Notes: generated from the letters alone by a model not told the origin. A stretch of 64,000 nt of DNA from CAKMZU01 sp965248335 (GCA_965248335.1 CBDFIY010000003.1:2232001-2296000), one strand, 5' to 3'. Shown: positions 23,277 through 33,580, numbered from the stretch's first letter. Program-made: numbers and translations.

Positions 23277-26123
23277 TTATGCGTTTTCTAGCTTTTCCAT
23301 CTGCCCTTTCATTTCTTGCAGGGACTTATTCGCCGTAGCAAGCTTTTCCTTTTCTTTTAGTACAACATCTTCTGGCGCATTAGCTACAAACTTATCGTTC
23401 GATAATTTTCCGCTAAGTCTACCTGCCTCCTTCGTTAGCTTATCGATTTCTTTTTGAACCCGGGCTTTTTCTTTATCTAAATCAACGAAATCAGCCAGGG
23501 GAACTAAAACTTTCATATCACCAACAAGTTGGGTAGCACTTAATGGTGCATCTTCTTCCTTCTCTAATAAGGTTATCTCGGAAATTTTTGCTAACCGCTG
23601 CAAAAAAGGTTTGTTATCAGCAAGGTATTGCTTGTCTTGATCGTTAGCATCAACAAGAAAAACAGGGAGTTCAATTGCTGGGGAAATATTCAATTCTCCA
23701 CGAATATTACGAACACTGACAATGACAGCTTTTATCCATTCAATTGCTGCTTCTGCATCACCGTTGATTGCAGTGTCATCACATTGAGGAAAGCTTGCGA
23801 TCATAATGCTCTCACCCGCCACACCTTTAGGAATTTTTGCACGCTGCCAAATGGTTTCTGTAATAAAAGGCATAATAGGGTGTGCTAACCGCAATACGGA
23901 TTCCAGCACGGTTATTAAGGTATAACGCGTATTCTGTAATTGCTCTTTATCCGCATCATCATCAAATAAAACCGGTTTTGATAGTTCAATATACCAATCG
24001 CAATATTGGTTCTTGATAAATTCGAACAAGCTTTGGCTTGCCAAATCAAAGCGATAGCGCTCAAAAGCGTGGGTGACATCTTTAATACATTGATTAAGGC
24101 GACTCAATATCCAACGATCGGTAATGGATAAGGTATCCACATTAACTTGGGTGCAATCATGCGATTCGGTATGACTCAACACATAGCGAGATGCATTCCA
24201 AAGTTTATTACAAAAATTGCGATAGCCTTCAAGGCGTTTCATATCCCAGTTGATATCACGACCTGTTGATGCCAAAGAGGTTAACGTGAAGCGCAGTGCA
24301 TCTGTACCATGCTCAGTAATACCTTCTGGAAATGCTTTACGCGTTTGTTTATCAATTTTAGCCGCTAGCTTTGGCTGCATTAAATTGCCGGTACGTTTTT
24401 CTAACAATGCGTCTAAATCGATACCATCGATCATATCTAAAGGGTCGATGACATTGCCTTTTGACTTCGACATTTTTTGACCGTTCTCATCACGAATCAA
24501 ACCTGTGATGTAGATGGTTTTAAAAGGCACCTGTGGATTTCCTTTTTCATCCTTCATGAAGTGCATGGTCATCATCATCATGCGGGCTACCCAAAAAAAG
24601 ATGATATCGAAGCCTGTTACCAAGACATCTGTTGAATGAAATGTCTTCAGTCGTTCGGTTTGCTCTGGCCAGCCAAGTGTCGCAAAAGTCCATAAGGCTG
24701 AGCTAAACCAAGTATCAAGAACATCATCATCTTGTCTTAATACCTTATCGCCTAAGTTATATTTTTGTCTGACAGAGGCCTCATTCTCACCAACGTAGAT
24801 GTTATCCTCATCGTCGTACCATGCAGGAATACGATGTCCCCACCAAAGTTGACGGGAAATACACCAGTCTTGGATATCATTCATCCATGCAAAAAACATG
24901 TTTTCGTACTGTTTTGGCTGAAAAGCCATATCGCCATTTTTTACAGCGTCTATAGCAGGTTTTGCCAGTGTTTTGGCATCAACGAACCATTGATCCGTTA
25001 GCATTGGCTCTATGACTAAACCCGAGCGATCGCCTTTAGGCACTTTAAGCACATGATCTTTTACACTGACCAAAAGGCCCTCTGCGCCTAACGCCTCGAC
25101 CACTGCTTTTCTGGCCGCGTAGCGGTCAAGGCCAGCAAAAGCTTCTGGTAAATCAAGCGGTATATTGTCGAGCTTACCATCAAAGCTATAAACTTCTGCT
25201 TGCGCCAGCACTTCAGCATTTTTATTGAAGATACTGAACATGGGTAATTGATGACGTTGGCCAATTTGGTAGTCATTAAAATCATGCGCCGGTGTTGTTT
25301 TGACACAACCTGTGCCAAATTCGGGATCGACATGGCGATCAGCCACAATAGGAATTAATCGGTTTACCAAAGGGAGTTGAACCTTTTTACCAACAAGATG
25401 CTTGTAGCGCTCATCATCTGGGTGAACAGCTACGGCGGAATCACCGAGCATAGTTTCTGGGCGTGTCGTGGCTACGGTAAGGAATGCATTACCTTCTATA
25501 TCGGTTTCGCCATCAATCAAAGGATATTTGAATTCCCACATGAAGCCTTTCTCTTCATGGTTTTCGACTTCAAGATCTGAAATCGCGGTATGGAATTTTG
25601 GATCCCAGTTAACCAAGCGCTTACCACGATAAATGAGGCCACTCTCATGAAGCTGTATAAATGCTTGCTGAACAGCCGTATAAAACCCTTCATCCATGGT
25701 AAAGCGTTCGGTTTTCCAATCGACTGAATTACCGAGCCTACGCATTTGCTGGGTAATTTGTCCGCCTGAAGTTTTTTTCCAATCCCACACTTTTTCGATA
25801 AATGCGTCTCGCCCCATTTCAGCTCGTGTGGGTAAGTTTGCTTTTGCCAGGTTACGTTCAACAACCATTTGGGTAGCAATGCCTGCATGATCAGTACCCA
25901 CTTGCCATAACGCTTGCTTGCCTTGCATGCGTGCAAGACGAGTCAGTGCGTCTTGAATGGTGTGCTGAAATGCATGCCCCATGTGTAAGCTACCGGTAAC
26001 ATTGGGCGGTGGGATCATGATGGAATACGCGTCACCTGAGCCTTTTGGCGAAAACAGGTCATTGCTTTCCCATTGCTGATAAAGGGCGGCTTCGATGGCA
26101 TTAGGCTTGTAGGTACTATCCAT
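23277..26123 (-). CDS. valS: Valyl-tRNA synthetase
   Basis: 948 residues from ATG 26123 (MDSTYKPNAIEAALYQQWE); the frame extends 18 codons upstream without need. Class I synthetase: HIGH motif in PPPNVTGSLHMGHAF, editing domain with VATTRPETMLGD, KMSKS in GQKMSKSKGNVIDP, anticodon-binding domain, and a C-terminal tRNA-binding coiled coil (DKEKARVQKEIDKLTKEAGRL). It charges tRNA-Val. The gene order pepA-holC-valS is the conserved gammaproteobacterial arrangement. Confidence 0.98.
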   Translation of the reverse strand: MDSTYKPNAIEAALYQQWESNDLFSPKGSGDAYSIMIPPPNVTGSLHMGHAFQHTIQDALTRLARMQGKQALWQVGTDHAGIATQMVVERNLAKANLPTRAEMGRDAFIEKVWDWKKTSGGQITQQMRRLGNSVDWKTERFTMDEGFYTAVQQAFIQLHESGLIYRGKRLVNWDPKFHTAISDLEVENHEEKGFMWEFKYPLIDGETDIEGNAFLTVATTRPETMLGDSAVAVHPDDERYKHLVGKKVQLPLVNRLIPIVADRHVDPEFGTGCVKTTPAHDFNDYQIGQRHQLPMFSIFNKNAEVLAQAEVYSFDGKLDNIPLDLPEAFAGLDRYAARKAVVEALGAEGLLVSVKDHVLKVPKGDRSGLVIEPMLTDQWFVDAKTLAKPAIDAVKNGDMAFQPKQYENMFFAWMNDIQDWCISRQLWWGHRIPAWYDDEDNIYVGENEASVRQKYNLGDKVLRQDDDVLDTWFSSALWTFATLGWPEQTERLKTFHSTDVLVTGFDIIFFWVARMMMMTMHFMKDEKGNPQVPFKTIYITGLIRDENGQKMSKSKGNVIDPLDMIDGIDLDALLEKRTGNLMQPKLAAKIDKQTRKAFPEGITEHGTDALRFTLTSLASTGRDINWDMKRLEGYRNFCNKLWNASRYVLSHTESHDCTQVNVDTLSITDRWILSRLNQCIKDVTHAFERYRFDLASQSLFEFIKNQYCDWYIELSKPVLFDDDADKEQLQNTRYTLITVLESVLRLAHPIMPFITETIWQRAKIPKGVAGESIMIASFPQCDDTAINGDAEAAIEWIKAVIVSVRNIRGELNISPAIELPVFLVDANDQDKQYLADNKPFLQRLAKISEITLLEKEEDAPLSATQLVGDMKVLVPLADFVDLDKEKARVQKEIDKLTKEAGRLSGKLSNDKFVANAPEDVVLKEKEKLATANKSLQEMKGQMEKLENA

Positions 26124-26198
26124 TATAAAGAGGCTTCTGATAAGAAAGGTTAACAAAGGTGGCATTATACACGCCAATCTGCATTTGAATCCAATCGC

Positions 26199-26678
26199 TT
26201 AAGCGATTGATTTCCGTAAGTCGTGGCGATGCAGGGGGTAATGCTTTTGCTGGTAATGCCGGTAGTTTATGCGTCCGTAATCAAGCACAGTTTTTTCTTG
26301 GTCAATCAACTCAATGAGGCGGTTGAAGCGTGTAAACTGTGGCGGTGTTTGCTGAGAAAGATTGACATAAAGGTCAAAATAATCAGCTGGCGGGGCTTGG
26401 GTGCCTATACATATTGGCCCTATGCATGTTGTCCCTCCACTGCCTTCTTCGGCTAAATCATGAGGTATAAAACGGCTTCTTTGACGCTCAATTTCTGAGA
26501 CTCCCTGCTCTTGGATTCCCCATAGAAGCGCATCAAGTGCCATAGCCATGGCTTGATCATGACAATGAATATATACCCTGTGGCCCAAACTATAGGCTTT
26601 CGTAATCAGCTTACAGGCAAAGAGAAGCCTTGCCTGTAAGGTGTTTGTTTCTATGATATAAAAATCAATGCGTGTCAT
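26199..26678 (-). CDS. holC: DNA polymerase III chi subunit
   Basis: 159 residues. MTRIDFYIIETNT, ARLLFACKLITKAYSLGHRVYIHCHD and FIPHD ... YVNLS match HolC, which links the clamp loader to single-strand binding protein. Its ATG overlaps the pepA stop by one base (TAATG), indicating coupling. The typical length is about 147, so this form is slightly long. Confidence 0.9.
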   Translation of the reverse strand: MTRIDFYIIETNTLQARLLFACKLITKAYSLGHRVYIHCHDQAMAMALDALLWGIQEQGVSEIERQRSRFIPHDLAEEGSGGTTCIGPICIGTQAPPADYFDLYVNLSQQTPPQFTRFNRLIELIDQEKTVLDYGRINYRHYQQKHYPLHRHDLRKSIA

Positions 26679-28141
26679 TAGGCATAATCAATTAAATATT
26701 GTGTCAGCAAGCTCACAGGTCGCCCAGAAGACATTTTTTTCTGCCATGCCGAACCTGCGATATCAAGGTGCGCCCAATCGTATTTTTTAGCAAAACGTGA
26801 AAGAAAACATGCCGCAGTAATACTCCCGCCGCCAGGCCCACCAATATTGCCCATATCTGCAAATTTGCTCTCGAGCTGTTTATTGTAATCCTCCCACAAA
26901 GGCATAGGCCACGCACGATCCAGTGATTTTTCACCGGCTGATTTCAAGTTATCACTTAGTGTATCGTTATTGGCATAAACAGCCGACGCATGATGGCCCA
27001 GAGCAACCACACAAGCACCGGTTAAAGTGGCAATATCAATCACAGCTTTAGGCTTAAAACGTTCGGCGTAGGTAAGCAAATCGCAAAGCACGAGGCGGCC
27101 TTCTGCATCGGTGTTTAGTACTTCAATGGTTTGCCCTGACATGCTGGTAATCACATCCCCGGGCTTGGTTGCTCTGCCTGACGGCATATTCTCAACCGCA
27201 CCGACAACACCAATCACATTGATCGGCAATTCCAATTCCGCGATGGCGGTTATCGCTCCGAAAACACTGGCTGCACCGCACATATCGAATTTCATTTCAT
27301 CCATACGTGCACCCGGCTTCAAGGAAATACCGCCACTATCGAAGGTAACGCCCTTCCCGACTAAAACGGTTGGTTTAGCCGTTTTGTTTCCGCCCATGTA
27401 TTTCATGATGATGACTTTTGCCGGCTCATCAGTGCCCGCTGTCACCGAAAGCAGCGAACCCATTTTGAGCTTTTTCAATTCAGCCTCAGATAAAACGTCT
27501 GTTGATATCGCCTCATAATTCTTTGCAAGCTTTTGAGCCTCAGCAGCAAGGTAACTTGGCGTACAAATATTTCCGGGGAGGTTGCCTAGCTCTTTTGCCT
27601 TCATCATGCCACAGGCCATGGCTTTACCCACATTGACGGCTTGCTTATCAGCTTTACTGTCGGACTGCGTAAGAAAGGTTACTGCTTTTAATGCTGTCTT
27701 TTTCTTTTTTTCTGACAAGGTTGTATCGTACTGATAAGTGCTCACCTGCATAGCGCGGGCAGCTAGGGTTAAGATCGCGTCTTCACTCTCTTTTGTATCA
27801 AGCGCGTCGACTAACACACAAGCACTTTTAACCCCGGATTGCTTCAAAATTTTCGCCACAGAAGAAAACCATACAGATAAATCTGCAGGTGTCGCCTCTT
27901 TCTTGGCACCCACAAAAACAACCTCATCCCACTGGTCGTTTTTCGAACAATAAACAGTGGTGGCTACATTCGCCTCAGTTTTTATTTTTTTGGCTTGATA
28001 CAGTTGTTTGATTTGCCCATTTAATGAATCATCAATTTCATCTACTATAGTAGGAAGTTTTACAGCATCATAAAAAGGGACAATTAAGCACTCCGCTTTC
28101 GTTTTAGGCCCATGAATGAGCGTTTTCAGTGTAAAATCCAT
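26678..28141 (-). CDS. pepA: Leucyl aminopeptidase (M17)
   Basis: 487 residues from ATG 28141 (MDFTLKTLIHG); nine further codons upstream are unlikely to be used. M17 family with metal site residues in VGKGVTFDSGGISLKP and the signature NTDAEGRL, plus GGPGGGSITAACFLSRFA. It is a manganese-dependent cytosolic peptidase that in E. coli also acts as a DNA-binding accessory factor. It is divergent from lptF with an 89-base gap that must carry both promoters. Confidence 0.96.
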   Translation of the reverse strand: MDFTLKTLIHGPKTKAECLIVPFYDAVKLPTIVDEIDDSLNGQIKQLYQAKKIKTEANVATTVYCSKNDQWDEVVFVGAKKEATPADLSVWFSSVAKILKQSGVKSACVLVDALDTKESEDAILTLAARAMQVSTYQYDTTLSEKKKKTALKAVTFLTQSDSKADKQAVNVGKAMACGMMKAKELGNLPGNICTPSYLAAEAQKLAKNYEAISTDVLSEAELKKLKMGSLLSVTAGTDEPAKVIIMKYMGGNKTAKPTVLVGKGVTFDSGGISLKPGARMDEMKFDMCGAASVFGAITAIAELELPINVIGVVGAVENMPSGRATKPGDVITSMSGQTIEVLNTDAEGRLVLCDLLTYAERFKPKAVIDIATLTGACVVALGHHASAVYANNDTLSDNLKSAGEKSLDRAWPMPLWEDYNKQLESKFADMGNIGGPGGGSITAACFLSRFAKKYDWAHLDIAGSAWQKKMSSGRPVSLLTQYLIDYA

Positions 28142-28230
28142 ACAAGCTCCAAAGCTTAGGCATTTCAAGAATTAATTGAGTATGTTAATTCATAAGCCTC
28201 ATAAAGCAATCACAATTTGAAAGGTATTTA

Positions 28231-29325
28231 GTGCGCATTTTTTTCTATCTAGCAAAAGAAATTTACGTCAGCTTTTTAGGCGTATTGACCATTTTGATGT
28301 TTATCTTTCTCAGTGGCCGCTTTGTTAAGCATTTAGCAAACGCGGCTAGCGGGCAATTTCCGAGCGATATCATTTTTTCGATCATGCTTTACCGCCTACC
28401 TGAGTTTTTAGAAATTCTCCTTCCTTTATCTTTATTTTTAGGGCTTATGCTCGCTTTTGGTCGTTTATATGTAGAAAGCGAAATGGTTGTTTTGCACGCA
28501 TGCGGCGTTTCTAAGCGTCGACTTATCTTTTTAACCTTGGCAGCCTGTTTTCCCGTGATGATTATTTTTTCACTAATTACTTTATATCTGACACCCTTAG
28601 GCCTCTATAATTACCAAAAACTCTGGGAAAACCCAGAAAATAAAATGAGCTTCAGCACAGTTGTTAGTGGCAGTTTTAAAAAGATTGGCTCAAACGGCAT
28701 GACACTCTATGCCGGAGAAGTCAGTACAGATAAATCAACCATCCGTGATGTTTTTGCTGTTATCGGCTATAAAGATGCTGACAACAGAACGGCTATTGAC
28801 CTAATTAAGGCTAAAGAAGCGCAACTCAGCTATGGAAAGTATGGAAATCAGTATATTGAATTAGTCGATGGCACCCGAATAACCGGCGGTGATAACAACC
28901 TGAACTATACCTATGTACGATTCGACCTTTTAGGTCGACTTATCGAACAAAGCAAACATATTGCCAAAGACGTCACCTCTATTGACGCACTGCCAACACT
29001 GCAATTAATGCAAATGCATTCACGTGAAGCAAAAACTAAACTGCAATGGCGTATAGGGTTGCCCTTTATGATACCGGTTATTGCATTGATCGGGCTTGCC
29101 TTTAGCGAAACGAATCACCGAAAGGGGCGCTATCTCAAGTTGATCCCGAGTATTATCCTTTACTTTATCTATTTTGGCATGATCACGGCAACTTTTAGTT
29201 TCATGGCCTCAGGCACTTTACCTGTGGATATCGGACTTTGGCCCATTCATGGGTTATTCTTTGTTCTCGGCCTTTTTGTCTTTTATTTTTCTGATTTACA
29301 GCGCCTAAGAAAAAATCGTTCATGA
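28231..29325 (+). CDS. lptF: LPS export permease LptF
   Basis: 364 residues, GTG start with AAAGG upstream. Six membrane helices (three at each end) enclose a periplasmic beta-jellyroll domain (about 100-260). Conserved MLYRLPEFLEILLPLSLFLGLMLAFGRLY and SEMVVLHACGVSKRRL coupling region. With LptG and the ATPase LptB it extracts LPS from the inner membrane. It overlaps lptG by four bases. Confidence 0.95.
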   Translation: MRIFFYLAKEIYVSFLGVLTILMFIFLSGRFVKHLANAASGQFPSDIIFSIMLYRLPEFLEILLPLSLFLGLMLAFGRLYVESEMVVLHACGVSKRRLIFLTLAACFPVMIIFSLITLYLTPLGLYNYQKLWENPENKMSFSTVVSGSFKKIGSNGMTLYAGEVSTDKSTIRDVFAVIGYKDADNRTAIDLIKAKEAQLSYGKYGNQYIELVDGTRITGGDNNLNYTYVRFDLLGRLIEQSKHIAKDVTSIDALPTLQLMQMHSREAKTKLQWRIGLPFMIPVIALIGLAFSETNHRKGRYLKLIPSIILYFIYFGMITATFSFMASGTLPVDIGLWPIHGLFFVLGLFVFYFSDLQRLRKNRS

Positions 29326-30398
29326 GAGTTATTAGCCACTATATTTTTCGTCAAGTCTCAGGCGCTACAGCCATCGTTTTGTTGGTGGTTTTTGGCCTTG
29401 ATATTGTTTTCCGTTTTGCTAATGAGCTTAGCCAGCTGGGTGGTAACTACCATTTTTTTACTGCCCTTTGGTATGTACTTTTAGGTTCACCGCTCCAGTT
29501 TTACAGTGTTATGCCTTTAGTAGGTATGATCGGCTGCCTTCTTGGCCTTGGGAGCTTGGCTAGCAACAGTGAACTGATCGTGATGCGCTCAATGGGCATT
29601 TCGACGATCAGGCTCACTTGGATGGCAATGAAACCTGTCCTTTTATTCTTAGTTATCGCTGTTCTCTTTGGTGAATACGTTGCGCCTAAATCAGAGATGT
29701 ATGCAAACAGCATGAAAGCCTTGGCCAAGTCTGGTGTAAAAAAGGTTGATTTAAAACGGCTATTTTGGCTGCGCGATAAAAATAATTTTATTTTTATCGA
29801 TATCATTCGCCCGAATGGACAACTTCAAGGTGTGCATATTTATGCGTTCAACAAAGATCAGCAATTAGAGCAGTTGCGTGTATCTGAGCTTGGAGAATAT
29901 AATAAAAATCACTGGCTACTTACCGATGTAAGCACAACAAATTTTAATAATAATGCGAAAAATATTACGTCGATTGACAAACATTTTTCAAAACAAGATA
30001 TTTGGCATACAGATATTAAACCCAACTTTTTAAAAATCGCCGTCAGTGATCCGCGTAATTTACCGATGGCTGGCCTTTATCAATATCGTCAATACCTCGA
30101 TAAGCAACATCTCAACTCAGTCGAATATCAGCTGGCATTCTGGGAGAAAGTGTTTTACCCATTGATGGTTATGAGCCTTATCCTTATCGGCATTGCTTTT
30201 GTTTTTGGGCCATTACGTCAAGTAACGATGGGCTTCAGAATTTTTTGCGGGGTCATGGTGGGCGTTTTGGTCAAAACCCTACAAACAGCGGTAGGGCCTT
30301 TTAGTATTGTTTTTGGTATAAACCCCATTTTGGCAATGGCGTTACCTTCTGTTATTTGTATTGTCGTGGGTTTATTTCTTTTGTCGCGGGTACGATAA
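29322..30398 (+). CDS. lptG: LPS export permease LptG
   Basis: 358 residues, same topology as LptF: membrane helices at about 12-32, 55-85, 100-120 and 265-355 around a periplasmic domain. ELIVMRSMGISTIRL is the coupling-helix segment that contacts LptB. ATGA overlap with lptF. Confidence 0.95.
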   Translation: MRVISHYIFRQVSGATAIVLLVVFGLDIVFRFANELSQLGGNYHFFTALWYVLLGSPLQFYSVMPLVGMIGCLLGLGSLASNSELIVMRSMGISTIRLTWMAMKPVLLFLVIAVLFGEYVAPKSEMYANSMKALAKSGVKKVDLKRLFWLRDKNNFIFIDIIRPNGQLQGVHIYAFNKDQQLEQLRVSELGEYNKNHWLLTDVSTTNFNNNAKNITSIDKHFSKQDIWHTDIKPNFLKIAVSDPRNLPMAGLYQYRQYLDKQHLNSVEYQLAFWEKVFYPLMVMSLILIGIAFVFGPLRQVTMGFRIFCGVMVGVLVKTLQTAVGPFSIVFGINPILAMALPSVICIVVGLFLLSRVR

Positions 30399-30424
30399 AA
30401 GGTACTTTTCGGTGCCTTTTAACT
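30397..30424 (+). terminator. Terminator after lptG
   Basis: AAAAGGTAC-TTTTC-GGTGCCTTTT hairpin starting at the lptG stop codon and ending in a short T run. Confidence 0.65.
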
Positions 30425-30453
30425 ATTTATTCCCTCCCTTTTTACGATATGTA

Positions 30454-31549
30454 TACCCATCGCTGTTGAAAGTACTTGATTTATAAAGAGTAAATAATCA
30501 TAGTGCGCAGATGCTGAAAATCGACCTGACAAAAAACGAAAAACTTGCACTGGAATTGCGTCATAAACAAGCAAGAGACAGTAGAGAAAGCGATCGTTTG
30601 AAGGTCGTTTTGTTGCGGTCGGAAGGCTGGTCGACAAGAATGATCGCTCAGGCATTAAGAAAAGATGAGTCCACGATTGTTCGGCATCTTAATGATTACC
30701 TAAATGATGAAAAGTTATTATCAACCAATGGCGGCTCCAAAGGTTACCTAGATAACGAGCAATCTCAGTTGCTGGTTACTCATTTGTCAGGAAAAATATA
30801 TACCCAAGTGAGCCAAATTGGTCATTATATTAAAACAACTTGGGGTGTGCAGTTTAGTGTTTCAGGGCTAACCCAGTGGTTACACCAAAAGGGTTTCAGC
30901 TATAAAAAGCCTAAAGGCATTCCATATAAGTTTGATGTTGAAAAACAAGCGCAATTTATTGAAAAGTATGAAGCGCTAAAAGCTGAGCTATCAGAGGGTG
31001 AAGCCTTACTGTTCATGGATGCAGTCCATCCAACTCAAGCAACAAAAATCACATCGGGATGGATCAAAAGGGGTGTCGATAAACCCATAGAGACCACGGG
31101 AAGTCGGACACGACTCAATATAATAGGTGCTATCGAACTCACCCATATAGAAGAAGCTATTATTGGCCAATATGACACCGTTAATGGCGATTCGATTATT
31201 GAATTTTTCCATAAAATACGAGCACATTATAGTGAGAAGACAGTGCATTTAGTTTTAGATGGAGCTGGCTATCATAAATCCAAGGCTGTCCTGAGCGCTG
31301 CGGACAAGTTAGGCATTAAACTTCACACCTTGCCACCATACAGCCCAAATCTAAACCCCATAGAGCGGCTGTGGAAGGTGATGAACGAAAAAGTCAGGAA
31401 TAACCAGTACTTTTCCACGGCAAAGGATTTTAAAAATAAAATTAGCGAGTTTTTTGAAAAAATACTACCTGAAATTGGCGCTGATTTAGACAGTAGAATT
31501 AATGATAATTTCCAACAGCTAAATCGCGCACATTGAAGTCAGTTGGGTA
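30454..31549 (+). mobile_element. IS630-family insertion sequence (copy 1, intact)
   Basis: 1096 bp, ends TACCCATCGC and the inverse of TACCCAACTGACTTCAA, flanked by TA duplications at 30452-30453 and 31550-31551 as in the IS630/Tc1/mariner group. Further copies lie at 59806-60900, 61916-64000 (interrupted) and a stub at 56385-56438. It sits between lptG and phoU and disrupts no visible gene. Confidence 0.9.
30511..31536 (+). CDS. IS630-family transposase
   Basis: 341 residues. N-terminal helix-turn-helix domains (STRMIAQALRKDESTIVRHLNDY and GVQFSVSGLTQWLHQKGFSYKK), then the DDE nuclease: FMDAVHPTQ, LVLDGAGYHKSK and PPYSPNLNPIERLWKVMNE (D, D, E). Full length and uninterrupted. Very close to the copy at 61973 and more distant from 59819. 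Confidence 0.95.
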   Translation: MLKIDLTKNEKLALELRHKQARDSRESDRLKVVLLRSEGWSTRMIAQALRKDESTIVRHLNDYLNDEKLLSTNGGSKGYLDNEQSQLLVTHLSGKIYTQVSQIGHYIKTTWGVQFSVSGLTQWLHQKGFSYKKPKGIPYKFDVEKQAQFIEKYEALKAELSEGEALLFMDAVHPTQATKITSGWIKRGVDKPIETTGSRTRLNIIGAIELTHIEEAIIGQYDTVNGDSIIEFFHKIRAHYSEKTVHLVLDGAGYHKSKAVLSAADKLGIKLHTLPPYSPNLNPIERLWKVMNEKVRNNQYFSTAKDFKNKISEFFEKILPEIGADLDSRINDNFQQLNRAH

Positions 31550-31900
31550 TAGAGAGAGAAAAACAATGGGACTAGAAAATAAATATTTCATAGGGTTTGC
31601 AAGCCGTAACTAGATACTTACAAAGTATAGAAAAAAAATATTATTTTTCTAAATAATAATATTTCCTTTTGTTGAGAAATTTATCACAACATAAATCCAG
31701 ATTTGAAGAGATCAGAAAACTGCAACACGGAAGCGCGTTAAGATTTTATTCTATATTTTTCGCGCTAGAAATAAGCTCAATGACGGCCTCATTGCCCAAT
31801 CAAATAAAAAGGAAGGGGAATTGAAAAGAGAAGCAGCCTGACACTCCCTCCTTCAAAGGGTTATTATCAGGCAAGACATTAATAGGTTAATTTAACTGCT
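31550..31900. other. Intergenic gap with AT-rich inverted repeats
   Basis: No gene. AAATATTATTTTTCTAAATAATAATATTT-like dyad at about 31629-31660 and a GCCTGA ... TCAGGC dyad at about 31836-31872, the second a possible phoU terminator. Nothing else identified. Confidence 0.5.
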
Positions 31901-32623
31901 TTATTTAGATGAACCTTTAAGCTGATGCTCCATTTCACTCGCATCAACATGCCGAACATCGAGGCCTTTTACTAAATAAATGACGTGCTCTGCAATATTT
32001 TTAGCATGATCACCCATTCGCTCAATAGAACGTAAAGCCCATATCACATTCATCATCCGGCTGGCACTGACCGCATCGGAAGAAATAAGCTTAATCATAT
32101 CTTTTAATGCTTTGGCATACTCACTATCAACTTTATTATCTTCATAGGCCACACGAATAGCTTGATCTGTATCCATACGTGCGAAAGCATCTAAAGCATC
32201 ATGAATCATTTGACCAACATGTGCGCCTAAATGGCGAATATCAACGAAGCCCTGCTGTTCAGCATGCTCATCGCGCAAACCTATAACTTGTGCAGCCACT
32301 TTGTAGGCTTCATCACCCATACGCTCAAGGTCGGCAACAACTTTTGTTATTGCAAGCACCAGACGTAAATCACTGGCGGTAGGTTGCCTTCTCGCAAGAA
32401 TATGCTCGCATTCACCATCAACGACGGTCTGGAAATCGTTGATCTCTTTATCTTTCGCTTTTACCTTATCTGCTTTTTGTGTATCCAGATCTAAAAGGCT
32501 TTCAATCCCATCTCGAACTTGCCGCTCAACCAAACCTCCCATTTCCAAGGTTTTTGTACGTACGTCTTCTAGCTCCTGATTGAACTGCCTTGATATATGA
32601 TGTGTGTAGCCATCGCCTTCCAT
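31901..32623 (-). CDS. phoU: Phosphate transport regulator PhoU
   Basis: 240 residues forming two repeated three-helix bundles. Metal-binding ADLERMGDEAYKVA and RSIERMGDHAKNIAEHV repeats (E/DxxxD) are clear. It conveys Pst transporter state to the PhoR sensor kinase and so represses the Pho regulon when phosphate is plentiful. Last gene of the pst operon; separated from pstB by a 122-base gap mostly made of 21-bp tandem repeats. phoB/phoR are not in the window. Confidence 0.96.
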   Translation of the reverse strand: MEGDGYTHHISRQFNQELEDVRTKTLEMGGLVERQVRDGIESLLDLDTQKADKVKAKDKEINDFQTVVDGECEHILARRQPTASDLRLVLAITKVVADLERMGDEAYKVAAQVIGLRDEHAEQQGFVDIRHLGAHVGQMIHDALDAFARMDTDQAIRVAYEDNKVDSEYAKALKDMIKLISSDAVSASRMMNVIWALRSIERMGDHAKNIAEHVIYLVKGLDVRHVDASEMEHQLKGSSK

Positions 32624-32650
32624 AATGTTTCCATACTCTTTGAGGGTTTT

Positions 32651-32734
32651 TCTGTTAACTTTTCTATTAAATCTGTTAACTTTTCTATTAAATCTGTTAA
32701 CTTTTCTATTAAATCTGTTAACTTTTCTATTAAA
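32651..32734. repeat. 21-bp tandem repeat, four perfect units, between pstB and phoU
   Basis: Unit TCTGTTAACTTTTCTATTAAA repeated four times with no mismatch. Each unit contains GTTAAC, so the tract is a ladder of small palindromes. Confidence 0.95.
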
Positions 32735-32745
32735 TATAGTGAGAA

Positions 32746-33576
32746 TTAACCGTATCGACCAGTAATATAATCTTCAGTTTGTTTCTCTTTCGGGTTAGTA
32801 AATATGTTATTAGTGTCACCGTACTCAACTAAGTTCCCCATATACATGAACGCCGTACGGTCAGATACTCTCGCCGCTTGTTGCATATTATGCGTGACAA
32901 TCACAATGGTAAACTTGTCTTTTAGCTGATAAATAAGCTCTTCAATTTTGAGCGTTGATATCGGATCAAGGGCAGACGCGGGTTCGTCCAACAATAACAC
33001 TTCAGGCTTTACAGCGATAGTTCTTGCTATGACTAATCGTTGCTGCTGCCCACCAGACATACCTAACGCCGACTCATTCAAGCGATCTTTTACTTCATCC
33101 CAAAGTGCAGCACCACGCAGAGATTGCTCAACAACTTCGTCCAATAAGCGACGACTTTTAATGCCTTGGATGCGTAGGCCGTAGGCAACGTTTTCATAAA
33201 TAGATTTAGGAAAAGGATTCGGCTTTTGAAATACCATTCCAACACGTCGACGCAAGGAAGCAACATCAACTGACTTATCGTAAATATTACTGCCGTCAAT
33301 ACGGATTTCTCCAGTAATATTACACTGGTCAATCAAGTCGTTCATGCGGTTAAAGCATCGTAATAATGTTGATTTACCACAACCACTTGGACCAATGAAA
33401 GCTGTCACTTTCTTCTCAGGGATCGATAAATTGATTCCGTTGAGCGCCTGTTTATCTCCGTAATAAAGCTTAAGGTTATCAACCTCTAGACTTGTGTTGT
33501 CTGGAACAAAGGACGGTGTATCTCTTTTATTCTGAAGAGATGACATGTCAATTTTATGAGATTTTATCGTAGACAT
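32746..33576 (-). CDS. pstB: Phosphate ABC transporter ATPase
   Basis: 276 residues from ATG 33576 (MSTIKSHKIDM), preceded by GGAGCA and five bases after the pstA stop. Walker A GPSGCGKSTLLRCFNRMNDL, Q-loop VFQKPNPFPKS, signature MSGGQQQRLVIARTIAV, Walker B VLLLDEPASALDP, H-loop VTHNM. It powers high-affinity phosphate uptake. Confidence 0.97.
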   Translation of the reverse strand: MSTIKSHKIDMSSLQNKRDTPSFVPDNTSLEVDNLKLYYGDKQALNGINLSIPEKKVTAFIGPSGCGKSTLLRCFNRMNDLIDQCNITGEIRIDGSNIYDKSVDVASLRRRVGMVFQKPNPFPKSIYENVAYGLRIQGIKSRRLLDEVVEQSLRGAALWDEVKDRLNESALGMSGGQQQRLVIARTIAVKPEVLLLDEPASALDPISTLKIEELIYQLKDKFTIVIVTHNMQQAARVSDRTAFMYMGNLVEYGDTNNIFTNPKEKQTEDYITGRYG

Positions 33577-33580
33577 GGGG

